The notes under the pieces were generated by a model. That model did no database searches, was not told the origin of the DNA, and saw only the letters and a program-made list of their open reading frames with translations. Positions 1-11,767 of a DNA stretch of 64,000 nucleotides are shown piece by piece (position 1 is the stretch's first letter; the number at the start of each line of letters is the position of its first letter). The position numbers and the translations under genes are program-made. The DNA is taken from positions 12,090,001 to 12,154,000 of the forward strand of contig JBHGNT010000020.1 in assembly GCA_043228905.1 (NCBI GenBank), read 5' to 3'. This stretch comes from Azolla caroliniana. Lineage: Eukaryota > Polypodiophyta.

Positions 1-345
1 TCAGTTTTCCTTAGAGAAGCATATAATGGTTCAGAGCTTATTGAGAAAGATCCTTTATTGGTTGTGAAAGAGAAATTGGGAAAGTTGATGGAAAGAGAGA
101 CTGGAAATTATGAGGTAGTGAGTAATGACGATTTTTATGATGAAGTTGATGAAAATGTCAATGATGATGACGACAATAACAGCGATGATGATAACATTAG
201 TGTGGTATTAGATTGTAGTGATGATGAAGATGAGGTGAAAAAATCTCAATGGAAATCACAAGAAGTTAGACCACTCTTGCAGAGATTATCAAGCATTCAG
301 AAAGATCAAGCCATGGCTACAGTTTGTCCACAAGAAAGATGGTAA
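1..345 (+). CDS. 3'-terminal exon of an unrecognised acidic protein (partial)
   Basis: The frame is open from base 1 to a TAG at 343-345, so the gene enters from the left. A possible splice acceptor (ttccttag) ends at base 14. If it is used, the exon begins at 15. The visible tail is about 114 codons. Its middle is a strongly acidic Asp/Asn/Glu run (bases about 125-235), followed by a short basic/hydrophobic segment containing EVRPLLQRLSS. No catalytic motif or membrane segment is visible. I do not recognise the family. Codon use and the clean stop suggest a real terminal exon rather than a chance frame, but the acidic low-complexity run weakens that argument. Confidence 0.5.
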   Translation, partial: SVFLREAYNGSELIEKDPLLVVKEKLGKLMERETGNYEVVSNDDFYDEVDENVNDDDDNNSDDDNISVVLDCSDDEDEVKKSQWKSQEVRPLLQRLSSIQKDQAMATVCPQERW

Positions 346-2063
346 AAATCTGCCATTGTAGTTGGACATTATGTAGTTTTATACGCACTAAAATTTCCAC
401 TTGAATCGCGGTTTTACTTTTCATCGGCATTATACTTGAGAGAGTATATGGTCTTGGATTCCTAGTGATTGTGCTATGTTCAGAGGTCTAATCTTCTTTA
501 GTTTGAATGGTCATCTCTAGTCTTTTAGTTTCTAACACTGAACTAAGCGATCACTGCTTAGCAAGTTGGTTTTTTTTATATTGCATCAAATGGAGGGCTG
601 AATGCCACATCATATAGGGGGTAGCAAATGTATAACATTAGACCTTATTGATATGACTTACTATGGTTCATGGATGACATGACTCTTCTTATTATGGTTC
701 CTATCATCAACAGGGCAAAACCAGTGAGATCTTCGGTGAGAGGAAAGCCCCAGAAAGAAGCCCATACTGTCTGGATACCCTCCTAAGGTGGAACCAGCAC
801 TCTGTGAATGCCTAGTAGAATATGGGAAGGAGCCTATGCATTTCTCATGCCTGGGGTTGAATCAGTATAACTAAAAAGGCAAGCAATGTTTACCTGGGGT
901 TTTATAAATCTAATCCACACTATCCTTTATGATACCAAGTGCTTACTGGACAATGCTGCATTTAGAATTCTTTCGATATTTTTTTCTCCTTTTTGTTTAA
1001 TTAGTGAAATAAGATGCATTACCATGAAAGGATGTGGTTTCTCAAAGGCACTGGCACCAGATGTTGGGAGTTCATACTGTGAACTTAATCAACAAGTGGA
1101 AGTCTCTACAAAACTCCTCACTTGAATATTCAGCATTTTGGTGTGGGAATATATGCCACTGCTATAGATGCTAACAACATTGTACACTGAAGTTAAGTTA
1201 TAAACATTCGTTGCAATGCAATACTTGCAAATCATCTATCTTGTAACTAAAAGGTAAATATTGTCTGAGCATCAATATCAAATATCTACTAACAAGTATG
1301 GATGATGTGAGGAAGAAAAGCGATGCCATAGGTTTTGTCCAGGCTATGCTGTGTACACCATGGGTTTAGTTGATTTCGAGGATAAATGGCTATGTGCAAC
1401 AAAGATGCAGGGTGCAAACCATATTGTTACTGAAGATAAGATCTCTTACAATGTGCAGAATAATGATGATTAAATGGTCGAGTGTGTAAATAAGCAATGT
1501 ATGAGGAGCATTATTTGATTAGCATTCATATTTGATGCTAAGGTGCTTGATGGGCATAGAGGATCATGGCTTGATTAGTGGCCATATTAGTTGACAAGGT
1601 TGTGTGAGCTAAGGCAAATTTTCTATAGCCTGACTAGTAGTGAAAGCCAGATCAAAGGGTTTAATATCAACATTGTTTGGCATTCAGAAAAGATGCACAT
1701 CCATGTGTACGTCCTAAGTTTTGTGGAGCTTTGGTCTCAATCTCTAATTAAGCTTGTACTCATAGCCATCAAACATCATTCAGAAAGAATCTATTGATTT
1801 TGTGTGTGGGTCATGAGAGAACAAATCAAAATCAAGTGGTTAGTTTACTTCACGGGTGGAAAATAAGCCCATTTTGGCAGAATATGTGTACGTGATGTGT
1901 TTGTTAAGTCCAATGAGGACGTGTAGACCTTCCAAGCCAAAATCAATGATAAAAGCTAAATATGGATTGTAAATCAAAGAGCTTTATGAATGGTACGATT
2001 AGAACAAAACGAGAGACACCTTTAGAGGAGAGAATGCACAAAAGATACATACACGTGCACACA

Positions 2064-2095
<32 letters not shown>

Positions 2096-5000
2096 GAGAG
2101 GTTTTCTAATAGTTGGTAAGAGAGGAGATAGAGAGAAAATTTAAGAAGTAATTTGGGGGATTGAAAGATGAGGCATTGCGAGGCAAGGTAGCCAAGTTTA
2201 AGATGTGCTAGGCTATCACCATGTTGAAGAAGGTTAAGGTTAGGCTTAACACCATGTTGAACTTCTTAAAGAGAGAAGAGAATAGTATACCAACATGCAA
2301 AGCAACGGTTTGAAGGTTTAGCATTGTAGTTGAGGCTTTGGTCTCCTTTATTTGGAGGTACAAGCATTAATTACAACCATACCTTTGCACACAGATCTAT
2401 TGAAATGTAAGTTTTGTTGCTTCATCAATCATTTTAAGTTTTCTCCCTTCCTATTGATGACTTTAGCAAGCCAAACACATTATGCCTTGTTTTGATAGTA
2501 TTTCATAAAGATATATCATAACCTTGGATCATGGGGTGGAAATCAAAGATGATTTTGGATCTTGAAAACCTATTATTTTGCACCACTTTGTTGTATTGAT
2601 CTTACTATTAAATTTGCTTGTGTTGATTCATTGGTAAATGTAAACACGCCATAATCAACCCACAATAAGAGCTATTGGACTTCATATTTATCCTTGACCA
2701 CTATTGTGAAATAGTGTAACATAGATTTTTGGTGAGTCCAAGGTTACTTTGGATCCGTCAATGTGGGAAAACATATTCTCTCATATTATCCCTGGTCATT
2801 CAAATGCATTGTTTCAAGCCTTGTATTCATCATCATCATCAATTCATATGATGGAAACTCATCTTAACATAATTTATAATGGATGGATTTATCTTGGATA
2901 TCTAATTCTATGTTATCGTTTGTATAGATATGAGCATGATATGGACTAATATTTTTGTAGAATATGTCAATGGGTCCCATTAAAATTCCGCATCTTTTGG
3001 GAAGGAAAGCAACTGGTATTGACTTTATCGCTTATGTTAGAGCCTAAATTTCTTTGAGACAATAATGACGATTGTGGGTTTTTTGGCTTTGAATTGTTTG
3101 CAACCCATGTTGGGTTGATAAGAACTTATATCATATTAATATTGTGATGTTACATCAATAACAATATATTTGAAGTCATGATTTTTTTTCATGGTGTTAT
3201 CACACTTTAGGCAAGAAAAATATCATTGAATAATAGTTGGGTTCTGATTTTGTATTTCCATCACTTGTTACAAAAACCTATTGCTTGTGATTGCACATGC
3301 TTTGGAGCATAATACATCTTGGATAAATGTATGCATAGAAGGCAATCACACCAATGGTAAGAAATAAAATAGCATATGTAAAAGAACATAGATAGATGAG
3401 TCACACTTCATTGAGAGGATAATGTCGGAGGGGAGGCATAAGTAGGGCATAAGGTAAGGATTATTTATGTTGAGGTGACAAATTATACTCATGTTTTCGG
3501 CTATCTACATATGGTGTCAAAACTCATACTGAGCATTTGAAGGGGACAAATAGATATGCATACATGATACAACTATGTTTGTCATGTGACAACAAAGTAT
3601 TCAGTTATGGAACTTGTTGTACCAACTTCCAAGTATGATCAAGGCAATGTTCAAATTGAAGACTCAATCAATATAGTTGCCCCATCAATCCCAATTTCCA
3701 TAAGATATGTCTCATTTGAAGAGGCATAAGGAGAAAATATTCATTTATAATTGGACAGTTTGATCAATGGATGGAATAATCAAAAGTGCATTGTATTTAG
3801 CATCATTGCCACTTTCTTGTATGATTCCACCATTGATAGTAGGTTGTATGATGTTATAAAGGAGGGTAGGCAATCAAATATCATCAAAACTAGGCCTTAG
3901 ACCTGAATGAAAGGATATGGACAATGTGAACACTATATGGGATCAAAGTATATGTAAAAGATAAGGACATTATAGGTCACATCTGAATAGCTAGGCTTAC
4001 ACGATATGGAAAGACGATGGACTACATGAAACCTATATAAAGACAAAAGTTTGTGTGCTTGTTAAGGATATGGATGACCTAAAAAAATCTTACAGACACA
4101 TATTGTCCACATGTAAAGCCTTGTCGACAATATAAAAGCATATGGACAGGTTTGTAAAGGATTTGACAATATGAAAGCTTATGGACACAAGTGTACAATT
4201 TGTGTTTCTAAAGCCTTATGCACACCAATGTGCTTCAAAGCACTACACATGATTATGGACACCACTCTTTGGAGAAAAATCATGAGTATTTGGGTCATTG
4301 TAGGAAATGAAGAGCCATGATGAGGACAACAATGAAGAAGAGGAGACCTGGAACCATTGAAGAAATCAAAAGAAGAAACTTGCCACTTGCCACGATTATT
4401 AGAGAAAATAGGACCTCTCCGATACCTTTCTGATATTCATAGTCGTCTTCTTCTTCAATTTGTAAAATTTGTGAAACAAGTGATGAATGGTTCACCACCA
4501 TAGCCACTACCATTGCCACTATGAATAGAGGTATCAATGGGGATGGTTGCATCCTAAACACACTTCCCATTTGAATTAAAATACAATCCTAGTTTGTCTT
4601 TAGTTTGAGATACCTTTAAAACCTGTAATTGATGTTGATCCCTTAATTGATCCACTTGCTAATTTTCAATATTATGAAAGGGTGGATAGATAGATATTAT
4701 GAATGCTAATAGGAGACAGACCAATACAATTAATGGGGTGGAACCGAGTCCAAGGCGAGGATGAGACAAACTTGGGTTTTCTCAAATTTGAAGGTGTAGA
4801 ACCACCAAGCCAGTAGCTAGCATGAAGTATCAATTGAGGAAGAAGAAAAGACTAACCTAGAACCTATGTGATTCATATGAACCTCTAAAATTATTGAGAC
4901 AGAGATTATCAAATCGAAAGTGTAAGAATAGTGCCTTGGATCCAAGTATTTTTTATATATGTTGAAGAGAGGCACCCCAAATGAAAATCTTGAAAATGAG

Positions 5001-5580
5001 AAAAGAGGGAGAATAATATATTTTATTATGTGTTTATAATAGAGGGATCTTTCAAATGTGTGTATATTATGCACACACGTACATTGACTTGACAATTTTG
5101 TCTTGGGTTTCTTCATTGAAGCTTCCCTATTCTTTTTTCTATGCTTTTTCATCACATTTTCTTCTTGACCAAGAATGGCATTGAGAGAGAGAGAGAGAGA
5201 GAGATTTTAAGAACAAATTCCTCAAGAACTTAATGAAAATTCTTTGTTGAAAATTAAAAAGATCCACACTATATTTTATGTTCTTCAATTTTGGCATCAT
5301 AAAATTTTAAGTAATTTAGTTAGTAAATTCTTGCATACAAATTTAAAAGTCTCACATCATGTCGCAATTGCACTTGAAGTTGGAGGGTTTATAGAATACA
5401 TATTTGTGTGAGTCTTGACTTGAAGAGGTTCTATACATTTTACTAGCTGCTTGTGGTATTGAACAATGTCAACCAAACCAATTCAAGTGTTTTTTACATA
5501 AAAAAAGAGAAACTTTGGATGTTCCTCAGATAGTTAATTTTGAGAGCTTTCAGTTGGTGGTTAAAAGGAGAGCATATAGA
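346..5580. other. Gene-poor spacer
   Basis: I see no supportable gene here. The open frames are short, lack family motifs and have no convincing splice sites. The stretch holds AT-rich unique-looking DNA, a TG microsatellite at 2065-2095, a GA run at 5184-5205 and short frames on both strands that look like chance. The 3' UTR of the gene ending at 345 presumably occupies the first few hundred bases. Parts of 3400-4300 look like decayed repeat DNA, but I could not assign a class. Confidence 0.5.
2065..2095. repeat. (GT)n microsatellite
   Basis: About fifteen GT units follow a short CA-rich lead-in (acacgtgcacacacacgt), so the locus can fold back on itself. Confidence 0.9.
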
Positions 5581-5581
5581 T

Positions 5582-6037
5582 TTTTTTGGATGTCTTTTAG
5601 TGGTAGACCTAGTGTGTTGATGGTAGTTCTAGAAAATGACTAGAGTGCATGAATTTGGAGTTTTAAGATTGTGGGCATTTGTCCTAATTCCCGAGAACCC
5701 CACCTTGAATTTGCAAGTCATTGTGGAAGAAAGTACTGAGTTAGCGGGTTCATCCTCCACCTTGGTTTTTCCCTTTTTCAATTGAATTGATTGCAACATA
5801 CACTTTGGATCCATATATACATATTTTTGGACGTCTTTTGGTGGTAGATCTAGTGTCTTGATGGTACTTCTATCAAAAGACTAGAGTGCGTGCATTTGGA
5901 ATTTTAAGATTGTGGACAATTGTCCTAATTCCCACAAACCCCACTGGAAAAAAGTAACGAGTCATCAAGTTCATTCACCAACTTGGTTCTTCCAGTTCCC
6001 TTTTTCAATTGAATCGATTGCAACATACAATTTGGAT
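5582..6037. repeat. Tandem duplication, about 240-bp unit, two diverged copies
   Basis: Copy 1 runs about 5582-5810 and copy 2 about 5824-6037. Both contain the same ordered landmarks: ggtggtagacctagtgt-like, gactagagtgc, ttttaagattgtgg, tgtcctaattccc, ccctttttcaattgaat and gattgcaacatac. Many substitutions and small indels separate the copies, so the duplication is old. Neither copy encodes a recognisable protein. Confidence 0.85.
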
Positions 6038-6618
6038 TCTTGTGTTTATTGTAGCACGTTTTCAAACACTATTTGTTCTCAAATTTTCTCAACATTCTAT
6101 TGACAACAATTATAAGATGCAATTTCAATGGTTGGACTTTATTGTTCCTAAAGTAAAATACAACAATCAATATTGCAACCATAAGTTATGCTAATTATTT
6201 TAGGTTTTTCTTTCCTTATTACATCTCCTACACATCAATTTTCTGCCTGCCGCATAGTAAGTATGATTTAGGATACATATTCCTTCCTCGAAATTTCTTT
6301 TGTTTCATTAATGGAAAATGGAACAACAATTCTCAAGTTTACTCGTAACTTTACTTCTATTCTAAATATTTTGGCAATCTGAATTATGTAGTCCCCCATC
6401 CATGGTTGTGCAGATATTCTACATTTATATGCATGACACTAGTATGTGTATGTATGTCAATGACCAAATTTGAGAACTTGCAAAGGCTCATGGTCGAAGT
6501 GTGTTGTCTAGCACGTTAAGTGTTGAGCAAAAACAATATTTTTTATTAAATCCTTGTGAGACAATAAATTTTCGCAATTCGAAGCCCTAGCCCATAGCTT
6601 CATCATAATATGCATAGA

Positions 6619-6620
<2 letters not shown>

Positions 6621-6668
<48 letters not shown>

Positions 6669-6670
6669 TA
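6621..6670. repeat. (GT)n(AT)n compound microsatellite
   Basis: Uninterrupted GT dinucleotides are followed directly by AT dinucleotides. The surrounding 6038-7048 has no gene that I can support. It also holds short CA and CT runs at about 6911-6950. Confidence 0.9.
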
Positions 6671-7048
6671 TAGTACTTACAATCTTAGTTTAGGTTTTGT
6701 TAACGTTCACAAGTGCCAAAGTTCAGCCATGTGAAATGTATCGTAATGATCTCATGCATCAACTTTGGGTGCCCCATACCTTGTGAGACATTTCTTGGAT
6801 GTAATTCCCTCTTGCTTAATTTCACTGTGAATTCTGTTGGTCTAATGCTCCCTCATTCCCTAAATCAATAAAATGGTTTGTCCCTAATTAATGAAAACCT
6901 TTCTCTCTCAAACACACACACACACACAGTCTCTCTCTCTCTCTCTCAAATAATGGCTTTCATTACAAAAGAAAAAAACACCACCAAGACTAACTTACAA
7001 CAAAGTATAGAACCCTTCTATGAATCTAAATACTACTATAGTCTATGA

Positions 7049-7603
7049 CTATAAACTCAATCTCATCGTACACAATGCACACCAATTAAAATGTTGAATA
7101 TGATGATATCTGACCTTGCAAACTTCTCTCTCTTTATGGTTGAGATTTTGTGATTTCTCTTGCACTATCAATTGCCACAAAAGAACTCCTTTAAACTTTA
7201 CAACATATTTTCTCATCCCAACTTGCAAATAAAATATGAAGTCATTCCACATATTCCAATTGAACCATAGGCCCCAATACCTCAAGAACTCAAAAATAGT
7301 TTGGAAATGAGGCATCGGTTCACTATTCTCCATATGTGCAAAAACCCAACCGAAGGAAGATAGTCTTATTCCAATTAAAGATATCCACACTAAATTGATA
7401 CACTTCCAAACCATTCTAGCCATCAAGCATGAAAGAAATCGATACCTAGTATATTTTAATTCTATCGAACAAAAAAAATACATCCCTCTAACAATGTTTC
7501 TTGTGTTTAATGCATGCCCCAATGGTAAAACTCCAACCATTACTCTCCAAATGAATACCTTAGCTTGTAACATTAATAAAGAACACCAATGTACCTTGAT
7601 CAC
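7049..7603 (-). pseudogene. LINE fragment: reverse-transcriptase zinc-binding (zf-RVT) region
   Basis: A 184-codon reverse-strand frame resembles the C-terminal zf-RVT region that follows the reverse transcriptase in plant non-LTR retrotransposons. The clearest stretch is AKVFIWRVMVGVLPLGHAL, then a Cys-containing segment (FFCS...FLSC) with conserved W residues downstream. The His expected between the Cys pairs is replaced by Tyr. No reverse-transcriptase core or endonuclease lies upstream in frame, so this is a truncated, decayed copy. Its type differs from the YxDD-bearing relics elsewhere in the window. Confidence 0.7.
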
Positions 7604-8275
7604 ATGAAACCATTAGGTAATGGGCTTACAAAAACTCCATATCTTCATAACCCTTTCTTCCATCCACTTATGTTTCGATGATCAATGAGAGATCAATGCA
7701 ACATACACACTGGAATGTTAATACTCTCTTGTTTGTTTGATGTACACTATGGCATTGGAAGTCATAAAATGGTGAGAACAAAATATTGATACCATAATGA
7801 AAATACCACTTTCCAATGCATTTGTTGATATATCAACTTGTTTACTTGATTACATGATATAACCTTCATTTCTTTGGGGGCCAGATTGTTAACTCCATAA
7901 CCTCATATTTCTTAAGTGTGCCATAATGTTGTCGAGTTTCTTGTTGAAGAGAACTGTTTATCATATTAGTACATTAGATACGAGTGCTAATGTACAAGAT
8001 CCCATTAGAACACCATAGTTAAACGCACTTGGGCCTGAACAATCCAGTGCCTTAGTTGTGCATATTGCACGCCAATGATCAAGGTGACAGGGTTCACATG
8101 TGGAAGATGTTTTCTATTTGTTTAAATTAACAAAATCTCAGTTACAATAGGAAAAAACTCTATCTTTACGCGATGCCCTTTTATTTACATAACAAAGGGT
8201 TCATGAAAAGCCAGTAAATTTATTGCACATAATTTTCTATTGCCATGTTAAGTATTTTCCATAGCATGATACATC
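7604..8275. other. Spacer and probable 3' UTR of the J-domain gene
   Basis: No coding signal is seen. The right-hand few hundred bases lie downstream of the stop codon of the reverse-strand J-domain gene and presumably include its 3' UTR. Confidence 0.4.
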
Positions 8276-10925
8276 TCAATACCAATCTACCCACTTTGTT
8301 GATGACTTTGCCTCTCGTTTAGGTGGAGTATATCTTCCATTCTCAAACTTGGCACGCGAAAGCAAGCTTTCCAGGAGGCTGATTTCATTGGAGTATAGAG
8401 TTCCCTCCAATGCCCTACATGTAAGAACTCTTTACGATCAGAATTAGTTTCTATGGACTAAGATGGAGCTATTATTCTTAGCCATAGGATAGAAAAACCT
8501 TCGAAAAATTCGTTCTACAATTTGTCTTTGAAGTGGCGTAACATAATAGATGCAATTTCTAGGACATTGTCCAACGGCAAGTTGAACCGCGTAGTCATCG
8601 GGAGGTCCTTAAATTCATAAAACTGTCAATGAGAATCAATGTGTATATGGGAGTTCAAGGTAGATTTAGCATTGTATTCTTATGGTTTTTCAAAAAACAT
8701 CATTTTCACCTTGTGCCACGGACCTTGCACATCCTGTGTCGGGTGCAAATCTAAAAACTGAAGGAGCCCTCTCCACACATGAACAGGGACATCCTAACAA
8801 AAAAACAAACTATACATTAGAATTTATGTTCCATTTCATCATCTCTTTGGACTCTGACCTTGAAACATACCTCTACCCATGCAATTTAGTTCATAAACAA
8901 AGACTTCTTGCGCCTCGCATTCTGGATATTCAAAAGGATCCAGAGACATCCTGAAAAACTAGCACAACTAATCTCTTCAAAGAAACAAAATTCAGTGTAA
9001 TATTTTTTGTGTAATAATCTATCTCTTCATATGCTATATATACCTCTTAGATGCAGTTCGATCTACTTGCTTCATTAGTGACTGTCGAAAAAAGGTAGTA
9101 AGATTGTTAGATGGAAATTTGGTAATTAAGCAAACACAATGTTTTAAGAGTAGGCATGCATGGACTTAAACTTACTCACAATTGTATCCAGTCAGACTTC
9201 AGAATTCCATGCCAAGAGGGCTCAGAGCAAGCATAATGAGCACCTCATGGTGGAATATTTCTTGACTAAGCAATTCATTCGGTCTGCTCTAGATGCCCGA
9301 GGATAACACATGAATCCTCACAAAGAAGATTGATTGCATCAAAAGATACATAGTATCATTGCTCGAGATTGAGCATGATCCCCTCAGGCAGTTCACTGCA
9401 GAGGACATTGATGGCATCCAGCATCATCCTATTCAAAATGTTCATGGGCTGATCGATGCACCCACATTCTACCTCTCTCATTATGCATTTATTGTATCCT
9501 CTGCATTACTTGTACCCAGGGTCCCTATATCATTGACTTGTGATTACAACCTAGTCACATGGGGTCTTTAACTGGTTTGTGTACAATTTAATTTTGCATT
9601 CTCCTACCAGATTTTTTACATGGATGCAACATTCGGTCTTTTTTCCTAAAGACCTATAGTCAATCGAATCAGAAAAAATCTAAAGTTTGATAATAAAGGT
9701 TTTTAGAAAACTTCTGAAACCTTTGCTTCTTGAGACTAAAGAAAAGACGATTTTCATAAACAGAATGAAACAGCTGAATCTAGCGAATATCAAACCTCAT
9801 AAGCTTCTATCAACCTTTGGGTTATCAACACTGCGTTGTCTTCACCTTTGTAAACATCAGGATGATACTCTTTCACCTGGGTAAAACAAATATAGCAGAA
9901 GTGTCAGGTAGAAGTAACAATGTAACACTAAAAACAAAGCAGGGATAAAATCACTTATGATCAAACACAAGATACGTTATCATAGACATGCAAAAAAACG
10001 TAGAAAAACACAATGATCTGGAGGATTCATTTCATTGTCACATATATATTTGATCTCTTCATTATCAATCTCGACAGAGGAAAACAAACATTTGCTGATT
10101 TGGAAATGCTTACATAGATTCACAATTAATAAGTATCTTCTTCTCTTATCTCTTTTTGTCTCAAGCTTCTTCAAGCAATATGCAGTCAAAGAGGGAATAT
10201 ACATCATGATACTTGTGCATTTTTTGGGATCAATGCATAGAGAACATATCTACAATCATTGTTTCCCCATTTAACCTCAACAACGTTACAGATACTTTAT
10301 TGCCATTCACCATACTACATACGGTTATATGCTTAAATCAATCTAATGAAGTGCTAATACAACATACCAAATGATAGATTGGCCTCACCACACCACATAC
10401 ACATATCTGCATAATCAGTCTAATGATTGACATTCACCGTAACAAATAGACGTATATGCTTAATCAATCTAATAAAAAGGCTTGAACAACATATCTAATG
10501 ATAAATTGGCATTCATCATATCACATACACATCTATGTTTACCCAATTCTATTCAGAAATTATTGGGCCCAAAACACAAAAAGCACATCTAATGATAGAT
10601 TAGCATTCACAATATGAAATACAAATATACGCTCAATCAATCCAATGAAAAATATTTGAACCCAGAATAAATAAATGGATATTTATTTTACCTTAGTTCT
10701 GAAAGCAGACTTGATATCTTCTTCACTGGAATTTTCTGAAATGCCCAAGATCTGGAAAGGGCTAGGTTTCGAAGAATCTGAGGAAGACTCATGGAATGTC
10801 GCTCTGCATCTGAACCTCGAGGAAGAAGGTACGCAAGAAGGGTTGAAATCAATGGGCCGTTTTCCTTTGTGTTTGGAAGCAAAGGAGTGGAAAGAAGAAA
10901 CCGGATATGGACACAGAACGATCAT
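8276..10925 (-). CDS. Plastid J-domain protein with ferredoxin-like C-terminal domain
   Basis: Seven exons on the reverse strand: 10925-10692, 9876-9796, 9081-9044, 8950-8871, 8793-8710, 8607-8499, 8414-8276. All introns are GT-AG, phases close, and the product is 254 aa. Residues 1 to about 50 are Ser/Pro/Arg-rich and acid-poor, like a transit peptide. The J domain starts near residue 54 (SPFQILGI), with the HPD tripeptide at 83-85. From about 121 (LDPFEYPECEA) a bacterial-type ferredoxin-like module follows, with Cys at 141, 146, 148, 150, 187 and 191 and the signature VGQCPRNC. This layout matches the bimodular chloroplast proteins CDJ3-5 of Chlamydomonas and the Arabidopsis At2g42750 group. 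The inferred role is a redox-sensing cochaperone of plastid Hsp70. An upstream in-frame Met lies in a TA microsatellite and was not used. Confidence 0.93.
10299..10665. repeat. Degenerate tandem repeat in intron 1 of the J-domain gene
   Basis: Three to four diverged copies of a unit of about 95-100 bp recur, each with landmarks like aatgatagattggcattcac and caatctaatgaa. The array lies entirely inside the intron between the transit-peptide exon and the HPD exon. Confidence 0.6.
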
Positions 10926-11158
10926 ACTGAGATGCAAAGATGAAAGTGAAGGTTTGGGGGGTGGGGGGGTCCTATGGATGTAAATAGACCAAACTCTGTT
11001 CAAGTACAAATGCTCACAAGAGTAGAAAAGCAGAGGAGTATGTATGTGTTTTTCATAGTAGCAAAAAAGAGGAGTGGAGGAGGAGAGTGCTTCTGTTTTC
11101 TGTGAAAATCGGCTGCACTGGAAAGCCGGTGTGGTATATGCCTTTTTGTATACATACA

Positions 11159-11164
<6 letters not shown>

Positions 11165-11201
<37 letters not shown>
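11165..11201. repeat. (TA)n microsatellite
   Basis: Near-perfect TA dinucleotides lie in the divergent promoter spacer. They account for the Tyr/Ile-rich reverse-strand frame that runs through them. Confidence 0.9.
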
Positions 11202-11304
11202 CAATATATGTATATGTACATAATAAGTATGCCGCAGCGTTTATGAAGAAAAAAACACAAAAAAAAAACATATAATAAGGTGGCTGGTATTACTACGTTA
11301 TTAT

Positions 11305-11690
11305 AGCAAGAAGGAAACAGGGGAGGAAGAAAAGCCTGAGACAGAGACAGAGATAGAGATAGAGCGATTCACACACACACACACACACAAGAAACGAACA
11401 GGAAGGAAACAGGGGAAGGAAGCCTGAGACATAGCCACACAAGAACCCAACAGGAAGGAAACAGGGGAAGGAAGCCTGAGACATACACACACAAGAACCC
11501 AACAGGAAGGAAACAGGGGAAGGAAGCCTGAGACATAGCCACACAAGAAACCAACAGGAAGGAAACAGGGGAAGGAAGCCTAGGACATAGCCACACAAGA
11601 TACCAACAGGAAGGAAACAGGGAAAGGAAGCCTGGGACATAGCCACACAAGAAACCAACAGGAAGGAAACAGGGCAAGGAAGCCTGAGAC
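11305..11690. repeat. 52-bp minisatellite in the divergent promoter
   Basis: The landmark aacaggaaggaaacagg recurs at 11397, 11449, 11501, 11553, 11605 and 11657, an exact 52-bp period for about 5.6 copies. A more diverged copy precedes it from about 11305. Within each unit the order is GGAAGGAAACAGGGG, AAGCCTGAGACATAG, CCACACAAGAA. The strand is purine-rich throughout. Copies differ by only a few bases. Confidence 0.95.
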
Positions 11691-11767
11691 AGAGACGGAG
11701 GCAGAGAGATTCAGACACACGTGCGCGCTCACATTGAGAGAGACAGACAGACAGACAGAGAGCAGTC

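Larger units (their letters stand above)
10926..11767. promoter_or_regulatory. Shared head-to-head promoter region (J-domain gene / DNAAF4)
   Basis: The two start codons lie 842 bp apart and point away from each other, so both 5' UTRs and both promoters must fit here unless one gene has an upstream non-coding exon. The spacer carries a TA microsatellite (about 11165-11201), a CA run (about 11371-11389), a 52-bp minisatellite and GA-rich sequence next to the DNAAF4 start. I could not single out a TATA box with confidence. Confidence 0.6.

Noticed and set aside
886-1125. 79-codon + strand frame downstream of the first gene
   Set aside because: No motif, low complexity near the centre, and no plausible splice connection to the exon ending at 345.
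4295-4570. 91-codon reverse-strand frame with hydrophobic stretches
   Set aside because: No conserved motif, splice context or homologous wording that I can recognise. Length is within chance for AT-rich DNA.
10683-11204. Longer N-terminus for the J-domain protein from a Met at 11204
   Set aside because: The added residues are the translation of a TA microsatellite and promoter sequence. The Met at 10925 starts a transit-like segment.
11397-11690. Regular array considered as a CRISPR
   Set aside because: The whole 52-bp unit is repeated, with no unique spacers. The setting is a plant nuclear promoter.
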